Below, piece after piece: positions 40,814 through 50,007 of a stretch of DNA of 64,000 nt. Under the pieces are notes generated by a model that worked only from the letters and a program-made list of their open reading frames with translations, made no database searches and was not told the DNA's origin. The stretch is from contig NZ_CP108414.1 of the NCBI RefSeq assembly GCF_035978755.1, forward strand, positions 8,680,001 through 8,744,000, given 5' to 3'. Both the position numbers and the translations under genes were made by a program. Positions within the stretch are counted from its first letter, which is position 1, and each line of letters begins with the position of its first letter. Source of the stretch: Streptomyces sp. NBC_01298 (GTDB lineage Bacteria > Actinomycetota > Actinomycetes > Streptomycetales > Streptomycetaceae).

Positions 40814-41145
40814 CCCGATTCCTCCGTTGTGTGCGAGTGTCACCCGTTCGTCTACCCGGAACCCGGCAGGTCACCCCCGAGCCGTCCACATCGCGCGGCC
40901 CGGAGGCGTGTTCGGGCCGTGTTCGGAAGACCGCCCGCCCACCTCCCCTTCCCGCAGGCGGGATGCGCTGTCCCCGGTGTGATCGACCGTGCCTTATCGT
41001 CCCTTCGGCGGCGCTAGCCTTCACCGGACCGGTGGTGCGGCGCAGACGGATCACCGCGGAGCCGGGCGCATCGCCGCGCCCGGCGCCGGGGGTCCTTCTG
41101 GTCCCGTTCGGCGGAGTGTCGGTTTCGAGTGTGAGGTTGGGGCGG
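40814..41145. other. Divergent promoter region of the anti-sigma gene and hybrid kinase
   Basis: A 332-base gap without a gene; frames across it lack codon bias. A candidate -10 hexamer TAGCCT for the kinase lies at 41015-41020, with CCTTATCG about 17 bases upstream as a weak -35. That would leave a leader of roughly 120 bases. Confidence 0.4.
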
Positions 41146-44100
41146 ATGGCCGAGCGGGCGGGCGCGGGTTCGGCGGGCGGGGTGTCCCCGCTCGCGGGTG
41201 AGGGCGGGATCGGCGAGGCGGAGCTGCGCAGGCTGCTGGCCGGGCTGACCGCCGTACGCGACGGGGACTTCCGTACCCGGCTGCCCGATGCGGCGGACGG
41301 GCTGCTCGGGGAGATCGCCACCGTCTTCAACGGGATGGTCAATCAGCTCTCCCTGTTCACCTCCGAGGTGACCAGGGTGGCCCGCGAGGTGGGCACCGAG
41401 GGGACGCTGGGCGGACAGGCCGACGTACCGGGAGTCGGCGGCGCCTGGCTGGACCTCACGGATTCGGTCAACTTCATGGCCGGAAACCTGACCGCCCAGG
41501 TGCGCTCCATCGCCCAGGTCGCGACCGCCGTGGCCAAGGGCGACCTCTCGCAGAAGATCAACGTCACCGCGCGCGGGGAGATCCTGGAGCTGAAGGAGAC
41601 CATCAACACGATGGTCGACCAGCTGTCCGGATTCGCCGGCGAGGTCACCCGGGTGGCCCGAGAGGTCGGCACCGAGGGCCGGCTCGGCGGCCAGGCGGAC
41701 GTCCAGGGCGTCTCCGGTACGTGGAAGGACCTGACGGAGTCGGTCAACGTCATGGCCGACAACCTGACCGCCCAGGTGCGCTCCATCGCCGAGGTCACCA
41801 CCGCCGTGGCCCAGGGCGACCTGACCCAGAAGATCCGGGTGGACGCGCGCGGGGAGATCCTGGAGCTGAAGGAGACCATCAACACGATGGTCGACCAGCT
41901 CTCCGCGTTCGCCGACGAGGTCACCCGCGTCGCCCGCGAGGTCGGCACCGAGGGCAACCTGGGCGGTCAGGCCACCGTCCGGGGCGTCTCCGGCACCTGG
42001 AAGGACCTCACCGACAACGTCAACGTGATGGCCTCCAACCTGACCGGACAGGTGCGCTCCATCGCCCAGGTGGCCACCGCCGTCGCCCGCGGCGACCTCT
42101 CGCAGAAGATCATGGTGGAGGCCAAGGGCGAGGTCGCCGCGCTGGCCGGGGTCATCAACACGATGGTCGACACCCTGTCGGCCTTCGCCGACGAGGTGAC
42201 CCGGGTGGCCCGCGAGGTGGGCACGGAGGGCCGGCTCGGCGGCCAGGCACAGGTCCCCAACGTGGCGGGCACCTGGAAGGACCTCACCGACAACGTCAAC
42301 TCCATGGCCAACAACCTCACCGGCCAGGTCCGCAACATCGCCCTCGTCACCACGGCCGTCGCCAACGGCGACCTCTCCAAGAAGATCGACGTGGACGCCC
42401 GCGGGGAGATCCTGGAGCTGAAGACCACCATCAACACGATGGTCGACCAGCTCTCCGCCTTCGCCGCCGAGGTCACCCGCGTCGCCCGCGAAGTGGGCAG
42501 CGAGGGCCGCCTCGGCGGTCAGGCCGAGGTCGAAGGCGTCTCCGGTACGTGGAAGCGCCTGACGGAGAACGTCAACGAGCTGGCCGGCAACCTGACCCGC
42601 CAGGTCCGCGCCATCGCCGAGGTGGCCAGCGCGGTCGCCGAGGGCGACCTGACCCGCTCCATCACCGTCGACGCCTCGGGCGAGGTCGCCGAACTCAAGG
42701 ACAACATCAACTCCATGGTCGGCTCGCTCCGCGAGAGCACCCGGGCCAACCAGGAGCAGGACTGGCTCAAATCGAACCTGGCCCGCATCTCCGGCCTGAT
42801 GCAGGGCCACCGGGATCTGGGCGCCGTCGCCGAACTCGTCATGGACGAGCTGACGCCGCTGGTCGCCGCCCAGTACGGAGCCTTCTACCTCGCCGAGGAC
42901 CGCCCCGGCGGCACCGTGCTCACCCTCGTCGGCTCCTACGGGCGTTCCGCCGCCGCGCAGGAGGGCGCCGCCTTCGCCCTCGGCGAGTCCCTCGTCGGCC
43001 AGGCGGCCCGCAGCCGCCGGATCATCGCCACCGACCAGGTCCCGGGCGGGTACGTGATCTCCTCCGGGCTGGGCCACACCACCCCGGGCAGCCTGATCAT
43101 CCTGCCGATCGTGGTGGACGACCAGATCCTCGGTGTGATCGAGCTGGCCTCCTTCTCCGCCTTCAACCCCGTGCACCGCGACTTCCTGGCCCAGCTGATG
43201 GAGGCCATCGGAGCGAACGTCAACACGATCGTCGCCAACGCCCGCACCGACGAGCTCCTCGGGGAGTCCCAGCGGCTGACCGGCGAACTCCAGGCCCGCT
43301 CCGAGGAACTCCAGGTCCAGCAGGAGGAGCTCCAGCGCTCCAACGCGGAGCTGGAGGAGAAGGCCGCCCTCCTCGCCAGCCAGAACAGCGACATCGAGGC
43401 CAAGAACCTGGAGATCGAGCAGGCCCGGCAGGAGCTGGAGACCCGCGCGCAACAGCTGTCGCTGGCCTCCACCTACAAGTCCGAGTTCCTGGCCAACATG
43501 AGCCACGAGCTGCGCACCCCGCTCAACAGCCTGCTGATCCTGGCCCAGTTGCTCGCCCAGAACCCCGCGCGCAACCTCACCCCCAAGCAGGTCGAGTACG
43601 CCGGCATCATCCACTCGGCCGGCTCGGACCTCCTCCAGCTGATCAACGACATCCTCGACCTGTCGAAGGTCGAGGCGGGCAAGATGGACATCAACCCCGA
43701 GCGGGTGCACCTGCCCCAGCTCCTGGAGTACGTCGACGCCACCTTCCGGCCGATGACCACGCAGAAGAGCCTCGACTTCACCGTCACCACGGCCCCCGGC
43801 GCCCCCGACGACCTGCTCACCGACGACTCGCGACTGCGCCAGATCCTGCGCAACCTCCTCTCGAACGCCGTGAAGTTCACCGAGCGCGGCGGCGTCGAGC
43901 TCCGCATCGAACCGGCCGCGGCCCCCGAGATCCCCGCCGGCCTCACCCGGCGCGGCCCGATGTTGGCCTTCCGGGTGCGCGACACGGGCATCGGCATCCC
44001 CGAACAGCAACTGGAGTCGGTCTTCGGGGCCTTCCAGCAGGCCGACGGCACCACCAGCCGCAAGTACGGCGGCACCGGCCTCGGGCTCTCCATCAGCCGC

Positions 44101-45171
44101 GAGATCGCCCAGCTCCTCGGCGGGGCCGTCACCGCGGAGAGCGCCCCCGGCCAGGGCAGCACCTTCACCCTCTACCTGCCCGTCAGCCGCGCGGACTACG
44201 AGGGCGCCACCTACGCCGAGACCCCCCTGGCGCTCCCGCCCGGGTCCTCGTCCCGGGCGCCGGCGGAGCGGGGCGGCCGTCCGGACCGGCCCGCCCTGCC
44301 GGAGCAGCGGCGGCCCCGGCGCCTGCTCGTGATCGAGGAGCGGCCGAACGGCCTGCTCTCCCTCGTCGCCGAGAGCGCCGAGCGGGACTTCGCCCCCGGC
44401 CACCTGACGGCGGGGGAGCGGGGCGGCGTTCACGTGGTCAACGCCACCGGGTCCCGCGAGGCGGCCGCCGCCCTGGCGGCACACTCCTTCCACTGCGTCG
44501 TCCTGGAACTGGACCTGCCCGACGGCGAAGCGCTCCGCTTCCTCGACGCCCTCGACGGAGACCCGGCCCTCGCCTCGCTCCCCGTCCTCGCCCACAACAA
44601 CCCGCGGGTGCGGCCCGGCCAGGAGGAGGCCCTGCGCCGGCGGTCCGCGTCACGCCGCCTGGAACTGCTCTCCAGCCTGGACGAGCTGCGCGAACGCATC
44701 GCGCTCCACCTGTCCGCCGAACAGCCCGGGGACGTCCTGCCGCTGGTGCACGGCGACGCGCGGCGCCGGCCCGCCGATCACGTCCCCGAAAGCGGCCTGG
44801 CCGGACGTACGGTCCTGGTCGTCGACGACGACGCGCGCAACCTCTTCGCGCTCAGCGGGGTCCTGGAACTGCACGGCATGCGCGTGCTCCACGCCGAGGA
44901 CGGCCGCAAGGGCATCGACGCCCTCGTCCGCAACGCCGGCGTCGACATCGTCCTGATGGACGTGATGATGCCCGAACTGGACGGCTACGCCGCGACCGCC
45001 GAGATCAGGCGGATGCCGCAGTACGCGGACCTGCCCATCATCGCGGTCACGGCCAAGGCCATGCCCGGGGACCGGGAGAAGAGCCTCGCCGCGGGCGCCA
45101 GCGACTACGTGACCAAGCCGGTGGACGCCGACGACCTCATCGCCCGCATCCGGCGCAGGCTCACCCGATGA
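41146..45171 (+). CDS. Soluble multi-HAMP hybrid histidine kinase
   Basis: A 1341-residue cytosolic kinase with no TM segment. Residues about 60-530 are HAMP repeats with a 92-residue period; 550-700 a GAF domain ([21 protein letters not shown]...); 700-775 a coiled coil; 776-850 HisKA with phospho-His787 in [10 protein letters not shown]; 890-1020 HATPase ([30 protein letters not shown]). Residues about 1060-1180 form a degenerate receiver ([12 protein letters not shown]), and 1220-1341 an intact one with Asp1272 in [15 protein letters not shown]-array kinases sense osmotic or envelope stress (Nik1/OsaA-like). ATG 41146 follows GGGGCGG. It overlaps the phosphatase start. Confidence 0.93.
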   Translation: MAERAGAGSAGGVSPLAGEGGIGEAELRRLLAGLTAVRDGDFRTRLPDAADGLLGEIATVFNGMVNQLSLFTSEVTRVAREVGTEGTLGGQADVPGVGGAWLDLTDSVNFMAGNLTAQVRSIAQVATAVAKGDLSQKINVTARGEILELKETINTMVDQLSGFAGEVTRVAREVGTEGRLGGQADVQGVSGTWKDLTESVNVMADNLTAQVRSIAEVTTAVAQGDLTQKIRVDARGEILELKETINTMVDQLSAFADEVTRVAREVGTEGNLGGQATVRGVSGTWKDLTDNVNVMASNLTGQVRSIAQVATAVARGDLSQKIMVEAKGEVAALAGVINTMVDTLSAFADEVTRVAREVGTEGRLGGQAQVPNVAGTWKDLTDNVNSMANNLTGQVRNIALVTTAVANGDLSKKIDVDARGEILELKTTINTMVDQLSAFAAEVTRVAREVGSEGRLGGQAEVEGVSGTWKRLTENVNELAGNLTRQVRAIAEVASAVAEGDLTRSITVDASGEVAELKDNINSMVGSLRESTRANQEQDWLKSNLARISGLMQGHRDLGAVAELVMDELTPLVAAQYGAFYLAEDRPGGTVLTLVGSYGRSAAAQEGAAFALGESLVGQAARSRRIIATDQVPGGYVISSGLGHTTPGSLIILPIVVDDQILGVIELASFSAFNPVHRDFLAQLMEAIGANVNTIVANARTDELLGESQRLTGELQARSEELQVQQEELQRSNAELEEKAALLASQNSDIEAKNLEIEQARQELETRAQQLSLASTYKSEFLANMSHELRTPLNSLLILAQLLAQNPARNLTPKQVEYAGIIHSAGSDLLQLINDILDLSKVEAGKMDINPERVHLPQLLEYVDATFRPMTTQKSLDFTVTTAPGAPDDLLTDDSRLRQILRNLLSNAVKFTERGGVELRIEPAAAPEIPAGLTRRGPMLAFRVRDTGIGIPEQQLESVFGAFQQADGTTSRKYGGTGLGLSISREIAQLLGGAVTAESAPGQGSTFTLYLPVSRADYEGATYAETPLALPPGSSSRAPAERGGRPDRPALPEQRRPRRLLVIEERPNGLLSLVAESAERDFAPGHLTAGERGGVHVVNATGSREAAAALAAHSFHCVVLELDLPDGEALRFLDALDGDPALASLPVLAHNNPRVRPGQEEALRRRSASRRLELLSSLDELRERIALHLSAEQPGDVLPLVHGDARRRPADHVPESGLAGRTVLVVDDDARNLFALSGVLELHGMRVLHAEDGRKGIDALVRNAGVDIVLMDVMMPELDGYAATAEIRRMPQYADLPIIAVTAKAMPGDREKSLAAGASDYVTKPVDADDLIARIRRRLTR
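41340..42720 (+). repeat. Five HAMP-coding repeats with an exact 276-bp period
   Basis: The string encoding [10 protein letters not shown] begins at 41365, 41641, 41917, 42193 and 42469, always 276 bp apart. Long nearly identical DNA stretches (for example around ATCCTGGAGCTGAAGGAGAC) make the region prone to recombination that would change the number of HAMP units in frame. Confidence 0.9.
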
Positions 45172-47684
45172 CCGGCGACACGCGCCGGCACGACGATGCC
45201 CACCCGTACGAAGACGCCCGCCGGTACGAAGACGCCCACCCGTACGACGGTGCGCGCCGGCCGGGAACACCGGACGGCGACCGGCCCGCGGGCGTCATCC
45301 CGCAGCAGGCTCCGACACCCCTCGGCCGCCTCGTCGCCACCGTGGAACGCCTGCGCCGAGAGGTGCTGGACGCGCAAGCGGCCGCCGACGGGCGGGCCTT
45401 GGTCGAACTGGCCAAGGGCATCCTCATCGGGCAGCTGCGCTGCACCCCGGCCGCGGCGGCACGCCAGCTCGACGTACTGTGCCGCGAGAGCGGGATGTCC
45501 CCCCTCGCGCTCGCCGCCGACATCGTCAACCAGGCCTCCCGCGACCACGTCAGCGAGATCGCCGCGGAGTTCGTCGAACGTACGGCTACGGCTACGAGCA
45601 CGGGCAACAGCGCGGGCGCTGGGGCGCACGGCGGGGACCCGGCCGATCAGCCGTCCGCGGTGTCGGTGCGCCTGCGCACCGCCGAGAGCGGGGTGCTCGC
45701 CGTCGCCGCCGACACCCAGGCGGTAGCCGAGTCCCTCCTGACGAACGCCCTGGGCCCCCTGGGAGCGGTGGCGGTAGCCGTGTGGGCCGCCGAGCCCGAC
45801 GGGTCGCTGGCCCTCGCCGGCCACGCCGGTTTCCCGCCCCGGGAGGCCGCCCGCTGGCGCCACGTCCCCCCGGGCGTCTCCACCGTCGCCCGACTCGCCC
45901 TGGGGGAACGCCGGCTGGTCACCCTCACCGCCATGGACCGGGAGGGGCTCCCCTCCGTCGGCCGCGCCGAGTGGCCCGGCGGCGGGCGGATGGCGGTGCC
46001 CACGGGGACGGGCGGACGGATCCAGGGAGTCCTGGAGATCTGCTGGCCGCGTCCGCTGGAGCCACAGGCACCCCAGATCGAGCGCCAGGTCGAGGCCCTC
46101 GCCGAGCTGTGCGCCCGCACGATGGACGCCGCGCCCCCGCACGACCCCGCCGCGGCCGAGGCGGTCCTCCCGGACGTCGCCGAGCTCATCGACCTCGCCG
46201 AGGGGCTCCAGGACCCGGCCGTCGTCCTCACCCCGGTCCTCGACTCCGACGGCCGCCTCGCCGACTTCCGGATCCGGCACACCGGCAGCCGCTTCGTCGA
46301 CCCGGTGGGACGTCCGCGCGGCGACGTCAACGGCGCCCTGCTGCTGGAGGCCTACCCCCTGGCCGCCGGCGAGAGCGGGCTCTTCGACATCATCGAGCGC
46401 GTGCACGCGACGGGTGAACCCTTCCGCGCCGAACGCATGAGCCTGACCGCGCTCGTCGACCAGATCCCGATCACCTCCGTCGCCAACATCAGCGTCAGCC
46501 GCCACGGCTCGGCCGTCCTGCTGATCTGGCGGATCCAGGACGAGACCGCCCGCCTGGCGGGCCTCCTCCAGCACGCCCAGCGCCTGGGCCGGATCGGAGG
46601 CTTCGAAGAGAACCTCGTCACCGGCGAGACCACCTGGAACGCCCAGCTCTACGATCTCCACGGACTCCCGCCCACGGCGCCCCCGGTCCGGCTGCGCGAA
46701 CTCCCCGGCTACGCGCACCCCGACGACTCCGCGGCCGTCCAGCGCTTCCTGCGCGCGGTGCTGCGCCACCGCCGCCCCGCCTCCGTCAACCTCCGCCTGC
46801 GCAGACCCGACGGAATCACCCGCCACATCCGGGTCGTCGCCGAGCCCGTCCTCGACGCCGACCAGCGGCTGCACACCGTGCGCGGCGCCTACCAGGACAT
46901 CTCCGCCCAGCACTGGACCGAGGTGGCCCTGGCCGCGACCCGGGACCAACTCGCCCACACCGAGGCCGAGTCCGCCGAACGCAGCCGGCTGGCCCTCCAG
47001 CTCCAGCACGCCATCATGCCCCCGACCCCGCCGGCCATCGAGGCCCCGGGCCTGCGGGTCGCCGTCCGCTACCGGCCGGCGGAGATCGAGGCGCTCGTCG
47101 GCGGAGACTGGTACGACACCGTGGTCCTGCCCTCCGGACTGATCATGCTGTCGGTGGGCGACGTCGCCGGGCACGGCATCGAGGCGGCCACCGGCATGGT
47201 CGTCCTGCGCAACGCCCTGCGCGGTCTCGCCGTCACCGGGGCGGGCCCCGCCCAGCTGCTCTCCTGGCTCAACACGGTCACCCATCACCTGGCCAAGCAC
47301 GTGACGGCCACGGCCGTCTGCGGCCTCTTCGACCCGCGCACGAGGGTGATGCGCTGGGCCCGCGCGGGCCACCTGCCCCCCGTACTGGTCCGGCGCGGGG
47401 AGGCGGAGGCCTTCCCGCTCATCGAGGGGCTGCTCCTCGGGGCCCTGCCCGATGTCGCCTACGTCGAGCGGGAGGTGCAGCTCGAACCGGACGACACGCT
47501 CCTGATGTACACGGACGGGCTGGTGGAGCGCCGGGACTCCTCGGTACAGGAGTCCCTCGGCCACCTCGTGCACGCGGCGGCCGCCGCTGCCGGGGACCTG
47601 GACGGCCAACTGGACCGGCTCCTCGCCGAGAGCCGCTCGGACACGGACGACGACACGTGCGTGATCGGCATCCGGGTCGGCTGA
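45168..47684 (+). CDS. ANTAR-GAF-PAS-SpoIIE (PP2C) phosphatase, coupled to the hybrid kinase
   Basis: An 838-residue protein whose ATG overlaps the kinase stop as ATGA, so translation is coupled. Residues 1-35 are DDAHPYEDARRYEDAHPYDG-like repeats; 50-115 an ANTAR-like helical domain (RALVELAKGILIGQLRC, AAARQLDVLCRESGMS); 155-320 a GAF; 345-600 two PAS-like regions (GRIGGFEENLVTGETTWNAQLYDLHG); 620-838 a PP2C phosphatase (EALVGGDWYDTVVLPSG, LSVGDVAGHGIEAATG, MYTDGLVERR). SpoIIE/RsbU phosphatases reactivate STAS antagonists, so it likely feeds the sigma-factor switch upstream. Confidence 0.92.
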   Translation: MTGDTRRHDDAHPYEDARRYEDAHPYDGARRPGTPDGDRPAGVIPQQAPTPLGRLVATVERLRREVLDAQAAADGRALVELAKGILIGQLRCTPAAAARQLDVLCRESGMSPLALAADIVNQASRDHVSEIAAEFVERTATATSTGNSAGAGAHGGDPADQPSAVSVRLRTAESGVLAVAADTQAVAESLLTNALGPLGAVAVAVWAAEPDGSLALAGHAGFPPREAARWRHVPPGVSTVARLALGERRLVTLTAMDREGLPSVGRAEWPGGGRMAVPTGTGGRIQGVLEICWPRPLEPQAPQIERQVEALAELCARTMDAAPPHDPAAAEAVLPDVAELIDLAEGLQDPAVVLTPVLDSDGRLADFRIRHTGSRFVDPVGRPRGDVNGALLLEAYPLAAGESGLFDIIERVHATGEPFRAERMSLTALVDQIPITSVANISVSRHGSAVLLIWRIQDETARLAGLLQHAQRLGRIGGFEENLVTGETTWNAQLYDLHGLPPTAPPVRLRELPGYAHPDDSAAVQRFLRAVLRHRRPASVNLRLRRPDGITRHIRVVAEPVLDADQRLHTVRGAYQDISAQHWTEVALAATRDQLAHTEAESAERSRLALQLQHAIMPPTPPAIEAPGLRVAVRYRPAEIEALVGGDWYDTVVLPSGLIMLSVGDVAGHGIEAATGMVVLRNALRGLAVTGAGPAQLLSWLNTVTHHLAKHVTATAVCGLFDPRTRVMRWARAGHLPPVLVRRGEAEAFPLIEGLLLGALPDVAYVEREVQLEPDDTLLMYTDGLVERRDSSVQESLGHLVHAAAAAAGDLDGQLDRLLAESRSDTDDDTCVIGIRVG

Positions 47685-47735
47685 CGGCCCCGGCCCGCCC
47701 GGTCGACCACCCCCAAGCCAACCGAGGAACGACAC

Positions 47736-48542
47736 GTGAACCACCGACCCGAGTCCCCGGAGTCCTTCGAGATCCTCCCCGGCGCCGACGCGTCGCCGGT
47801 GATCCTGCACGTGCCGCACTCCTCGCGCGTCATACCGGAGTCCGTCCGCCGCGGGATCCACCTGTCCGACCCGGCGCTCGACCGGGAACTCGACCACATC
47901 ACCGACGCGCACACCGCCGAGATCGCCGCGGTGGCCGCGGCCGCCTGCGCCGTCACCCCGTGGCGGTTCGTGAACGGTCTGTCCCGGCTGGTCATCGACC
48001 CCGAGCGGTTCCCCGACGAGCGCGAGGAGATGACGGCCGTGGGCATGGGGGCGGTGTACACGCACTCCACCCACCGGGAGCGGCTGCGCCCCGAGGGCTT
48101 CGAGGTCCGGCCCCTGCTCGACCGCTACTTCCATCCGTACGCGGACGCCATGACGCGGGCGGTGGAGGACCGGCTGGAGGCCGCCGGGCGAGCCGTGATC
48201 ATCGACGTGCACTCGTACCCGACGGCGCCCCTCCCGTACGAACTCCACGGTGACGGCCACCGGCCGCCGATCTGCCTGGGCACGGACGCCTTCCACACCC
48301 CGGCCACCCTCCTGGCCGCCGCCGGGAAGGTGTTCGCCGGCTTCGGAGGCACGGGGCTCGACAGCCCCTTCAGCGGTACGTACGTCCCGCTGAAGCACTA
48401 CGGCAAGGACGACCGGGTCGGCGCGCTGATGGTGGAGATCCGCCGGGACACCTACATGTCGGAGCCGGGCGGTCCCGCCGGACCCGGCCTCGCCGCACTG
48501 GCGGCGGCCCTGACGGAACTCGTGGACGACCTGCTCCCGTAG
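47736..48542 (+). CDS. N-formylglutamate amidohydrolase
   Basis: A 268-residue enzyme of the FGase family. VILHVPHSSRVIP (residues 22-34), TDAHTAEIAA, WRFVNGLSRLVIDPERFPD and IIDVHSYPTAPLPYE contain the zinc-binding His/Asp pattern, and LMVEIRRDTYM ends the core. It hydrolyses N-formyl-L-glutamate (last step of one histidine-degradation route) or related N-formyl amino acids. GTG 47736 follows GAGGAACG. No hut genes are nearby, so a different N-formyl or N-acyl substrate is possible. Confidence 0.9.
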   Translation: MNHRPESPESFEILPGADASPVILHVPHSSRVIPESVRRGIHLSDPALDRELDHITDAHTAEIAAVAAAACAVTPWRFVNGLSRLVIDPERFPDEREEMTAVGMGAVYTHSTHRERLRPEGFEVRPLLDRYFHPYADAMTRAVEDRLEAAGRAVIIDVHSYPTAPLPYELHGDGHRPPICLGTDAFHTPATLLAAAGKVFAGFGGTGLDSPFSGTYVPLKHYGKDDRVGALMVEIRRDTYMSEPGGPAGPGLAALAAALTELVDDLLP

Positions 48543-48569
48543 GGGACCGGGGGCCACCCGCGACGGCCG

Positions 48570-49256
48570 CTACCGGGACTCGGGCGCGGCGATGACCCCG
48601 GCACCGGTACCGGACGCGGACGGCTCGTACCAGAGGCTCGTCATCGGGGAATGCGTGGTCCAGCCCAGCGCGGAGTAGAGCGCCCGGCCATCGGGCGTGC
48701 CGACCAGGACGCCGGTCCTCGCGCCGGTCTCGTACGCGGTGCTCTGCAGCGCGCGCATCACCAGGCCGCCGAGCCCCTTGCGGCGGTGGTCGGCGGCGGT
48801 CTCGACCTGGTCGACCACGGCGTGCGCGCCGGCGTGGGCGATCTGTCCACGGGCGGCGAAGTGCCCCTCGGGCGTGCGGACCAGTACGCGGCTGACGCCG
48901 CCCCGGGTCCACCGGGTGAGCGTGTAACCGGCCGGCACCTCCGGGCGTTCCGCCGCGAGACGACAGGTCATCAGGAACCCGGGTACGTCATTCCGCCAGC
49001 CCGGTCCGACCCAGGGCAGGACCGTCTCCTCCTCGGCGAACAGTTTCAGCCAGGTCCCCGGCGCGCTCGTCGCGGCGACGATCTTGCGCACATCGGCCTC
49101 GGAGGGCTCCGGCAGCACGTGCCGGGCCACGTGCTTGGACTGCCCGACGTCGATCGTCCACCCCCACGGCTCGACGATCGGGTCCGAGCTGCCGCGGGAG
49201 ACGACCCAGCCGTCGATCCACATCCGTACGAGCTCATCGATCCTGGTGTCCGGCAT
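48570..49256 (-). CDS. GNAT-family acetyltransferase
   Basis: A 228-residue protein. The C-terminal half is a GNAT fold with VDQVETAADHRRKGLGGLVMRALQ (R-R-K-G-L-G acetyl-CoA loop) and TPDGRALYSALGWTTHSPMTSLW; the N-terminal 100 residues form a second degenerate GNAT-like half. Convergent with the amidohydrolase and divergent from the blasticidin-deaminase-like gene across 153 bases. The promoter overlaps an iron-box-like sequence. It may be a toxin or antibiotic acetyltransferase; substrate unknown. Confidence 0.85.
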   Translation of the reverse strand: MPDTRIDELVRMWIDGWVVSRGSSDPIVEPWGWTIDVGQSKHVARHVLPEPSEADVRKIVAATSAPGTWLKLFAEEETVLPWVGPGWRNDVPGFLMTCRLAAERPEVPAGYTLTRWTRGGVSRVLVRTPEGHFAARGQIAHAGAHAVVDQVETAADHRRKGLGGLVMRALQSTAYETGARTGVLVGTPDGRALYSALGWTTHSPMTSLWYEPSASGTGAGVIAAPESR

Positions 49257-49292
49257 CGCCGCGCGCCCCCTGGTAGGTAATAGGTAATTGCG

Positions 49293-49311
49293 TTAGGTGA
49301 ACCTTACATAT
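49293..49311. promoter_or_regulatory. Iron-box-like sequence (DmdR/IdeR type)
   Basis: TTAGGTGAACCTTACATAT matches 15 of 19 positions of the inverted Streptomyces iron box TTAGGTGAGCCTAACCTAA. It sits 37 bases before the GNAT start, overlapping a plausible -35 (TTGATA, reverse strand). TAGGTAA direct repeats lie next to it at 49273-49287. Binding is unproven. Confidence 0.4.
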
Positions 49312-49409
49312 CAAGGATGCGGCTTGGCCAGAGGCGCAGATATCGGCTTGCGCGCCATCGCGGCGCGGGTGAACGTGGCCCGACACCGTACGAAGCGAAG
49401 GCGGAGAAG

Positions 49410-49823
49410 ATGACCGCGGACGTCCGCCCCGTCGACCACGAACTCGTCCGGGCCGCGGCCGACCTCGCGCGCACCCGGTGCCGGGGCGACAACCACACCA
49501 TGGCGGCCGCGGCCCGTGCCCGGGACGGCCGGATCATCACCGCGGTGAACGCCTACCACTTCACCGGAGGCCCCTGCGCGGAGCTGGTCGTCATCGGCGC
49601 GGCGGCCGCCCAGGGCGCCTACGAGCTGGACGCGATCGTCGCTGTGGGCGACCGCGACCGGGGGGTCGTCCCCCCGTGCGGCCGGTGCCGGCAAGTCCTC
49701 CTCGACTACTTCCCCACCCTGAAGGTGATCGTGGGCAAGGGCGACCGGGTCCGCACCGCCCTCATCGCCGAGTTGCTGCCCGAGACCTACGTCTGGGCCG
49801 ACCACCAGCTCGAAGCCGAGTAG
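49410..49823 (+). CDS. Blasticidin-S deaminase-like cytidine deaminase
   Basis: A 137-residue zinc deaminase from ATG 49410 (GGAG upstream). The catalytic C-A-E at 56-58 and PCGRC at 89-93 are intact. The region NAYHFTGGPCAELVVIG and PPCGRCRQVLLDYFP, plus the C-terminal ELLPETYVWA, match fungal and bacterial blasticidin-S deaminases far better than housekeeping cytidine deaminase. That family deaminates the cytosine of peptidyl-nucleoside antibiotics, giving resistance. I infer resistance or self-protection against a cytosine nucleoside; activity on plain cytidine cannot be excluded. Confidence 0.9.
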   Translation: MTADVRPVDHELVRAAADLARTRCRGDNHTMAAAARARDGRIITAVNAYHFTGGPCAELVVIGAAAAQGAYELDAIVAVGDRDRGVVPPCGRCRQVLLDYFPTLKVIVGKGDRVRTALIAELLPETYVWADHQLEAE

Positions 49824-49862
49824 GGCCCCGCCGCGCCGCGCCGCACTGCTCCCGGCCGTCCG

Positions 49863-49935
49863 CTACGCGAGGAACGCGCGGAGCGCGGCGGCGGTCTCCT
49901 CCGGTGCTTCGAAGGGCTCGCCGGCTCGTGGGGAC
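49863..49935 (-). pseudogene. C-terminal remnant of an alpha/beta hydrolase
   Basis: On the minus strand the bases encode GEPFEAPEETAAALRAFLA and a stop at 49863, exactly how many alpha/beta hydrolases end (xxPExxAxALRAFLA). Nothing recognisable of the catalytic domain is found upstream, so only about 20 codons survive between two intact genes. Confidence 0.45.
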
Positions 49936-50007
49936 TCTGAGTGTCTCCCGCGTTACCAAAAGTGACGATCCGGGTGTGCGGGGCCCCCTGGCGGGCAGAT
50001 ATCCGCC

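Noticed and set aside
41014..44595. 1193-codon open frame on the minus strand opposite the hybrid kinase
   Set aside because: Shadow frame caused by high GC3; the repeats and every kinase motif are on the plus strand and the minus translation is Val/Asp/Gly/Leu low-complexity.
45105..48557. 1150-codon minus-strand frame opposite the PP2C and amidohydrolase genes
   Set aside because: Crosses two well-supported plus-strand genes and has no domain-like sequence; antisense artefact.
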